Source: CAZEAN01 sp964510225
Lineage (GTDB): Bacteria; Planctomycetota; Planctomycetia; Isosphaerales; Isosphaeraceae
Reading direction: 5' to 3'
NCBI GenBank assembly: GCA_964510225.1
Contig: CAZEAN010000051.1
Location: forward strand, 1-41,394
DNA: 41,394 nt
Made by a program: the position numbers and the translations under genes. Of the stretch, positions 41,262-41,394 are shown piece by piece. The notes below the pieces were generated by a model, which saw only the letters and a program-made list of their open reading frames with translations, did not search any database and was not told where the DNA came from. Positions within the stretch are counted from its first letter, which is position 1; each line of letters opens with the position of its first letter.

Positions 41262-41394
41262 AACGTGAATGGGGAGATCCACTACGAGACCTGGGACATC
41301 GATGGCTCTCCGACTCGCCGTCCCGGTCACCCTGCGTACTTCAGTGGAACCGCGAACGGCACAGTTGCCCCAGAACCACAGAAGAACTCAGGGT
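41262..41394 (-). ncRNA. Retron msr-msd RNA, copy 2 (truncated by window edge)
   Basis: After the shared 34-bp block (41287-41320) a second msd-like stem appears. 41329-41347 pairs with 41376-41394 at 16 of 19 positions. The apical stem 41348-41354/41360-41366 again has seven pairs and a 5-base loop, and the one-sided bulge (41367-41375) is again nine bases. Two apical pairs are G-U in minus-strand RNA but would be C-A mismatches in plus-strand RNA, which fixes the orientation. The middle stem sequence differs from copy 1 while pairing is kept. The outer stem's other side, the msr and a1 must lie beyond the window. Confidence 0.75.
41287..41320. repeat. Direct repeat, copy B (34 bp)
   Basis: Exact second copy of 40853-40886, marking the conserved msd base in ncRNA copy 2. 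Confidence 0.95.

Noticed and set aside
40853..41320. A CRISPR array, because of an exact repeat and palindromes.
   Set aside because: There are only two copies, 434 bp apart, and no spacer periodicity; the paired structure fits retron RNA.
40831..41394. Insertion-sequence ends, because of the long inverted repeats.
   Set aside because: The repeats form nested hairpins within 250 bp and enclose no transposase.

Overview
The window most likely comes from a member of the Planctomycetota, with moderate confidence. Supporting signs are mid-range GC, giant HEAT/WD40 proteins, an EF-G-like GTPase with a divergent P-loop, an FHA-STAS-FHA-STAS protein, a large membrane-TPR protein, a di-haem DUF1111-type cytochrome, and dispersed hisA, hisH and rsmH genes instead of compact operons. 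No taxonomic marker is present, so the phylum call is inference.

Layout. 1-9615 is mostly housekeeping: the C-terminus of MetH, an EF-G-like GTPase, HisA, HisH, a small coiled-coil envelope protein, a LapA-type membrane protein, prepilin peptidase, shikimate kinase, RuvC and a full-length Ada. 9839-14235 holds a membrane-TPR protein and a di-haem cytochrome. 14442-17290 is a decayed patch: a GyrB-like frame broken by one in-frame TAA, a putative Cys/His hydrolase-like protein, and the remnant of a planctomycete-type hypothetical. 17374-19110 is a fused ATP sulfurylase/APS kinase that appears to start at ATT. 19372-21658 is an arsenic operon: a leaderless arsR, then arsM, then a LMW-phosphatase/arsenate-reductase-like protein. 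21934-24636 is a stand-alone A-T-TE synthetase. 24693-26435 is an FHA/STAS protein.

The most interesting part is 26673-41394 (minus strand). I read it as an unusually large and rearranged retron. In transcription order it has a second, edge-truncated msr-msd copy; a strong hairpin; a complete msr-msd non-coding RNA; a BRCT-HEAT protein (1104 aa); a WD40-HEAT giant (2203 aa); a winged-helix/SWIM/WGR protein (635 aa); rsmH; and a retron reverse transcriptase with NAxxH, YADD and VTG motifs that resembles the myxobacterial Mx162 type. The ncRNA lies about 13 kb from its presumed RT, with three very large genes and an rRNA methyltransferase between them. WGR and BRCT are DNA-break-reading modules known from PARP-type proteins, so the three big proteins are good candidates for a msDNA- or DNA-end-sensing complex.

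The ncRNA call rests on structure. It has complementary a1/a2 ends, a TAGC junction for the branching G, a C(UUCG)G hairpin, a second short hairpin, and a long interrupted msd stem. A second copy keeps the flanks and apex but has a different stem that still pairs, with G-U pairs that work only in minus-strand RNA.
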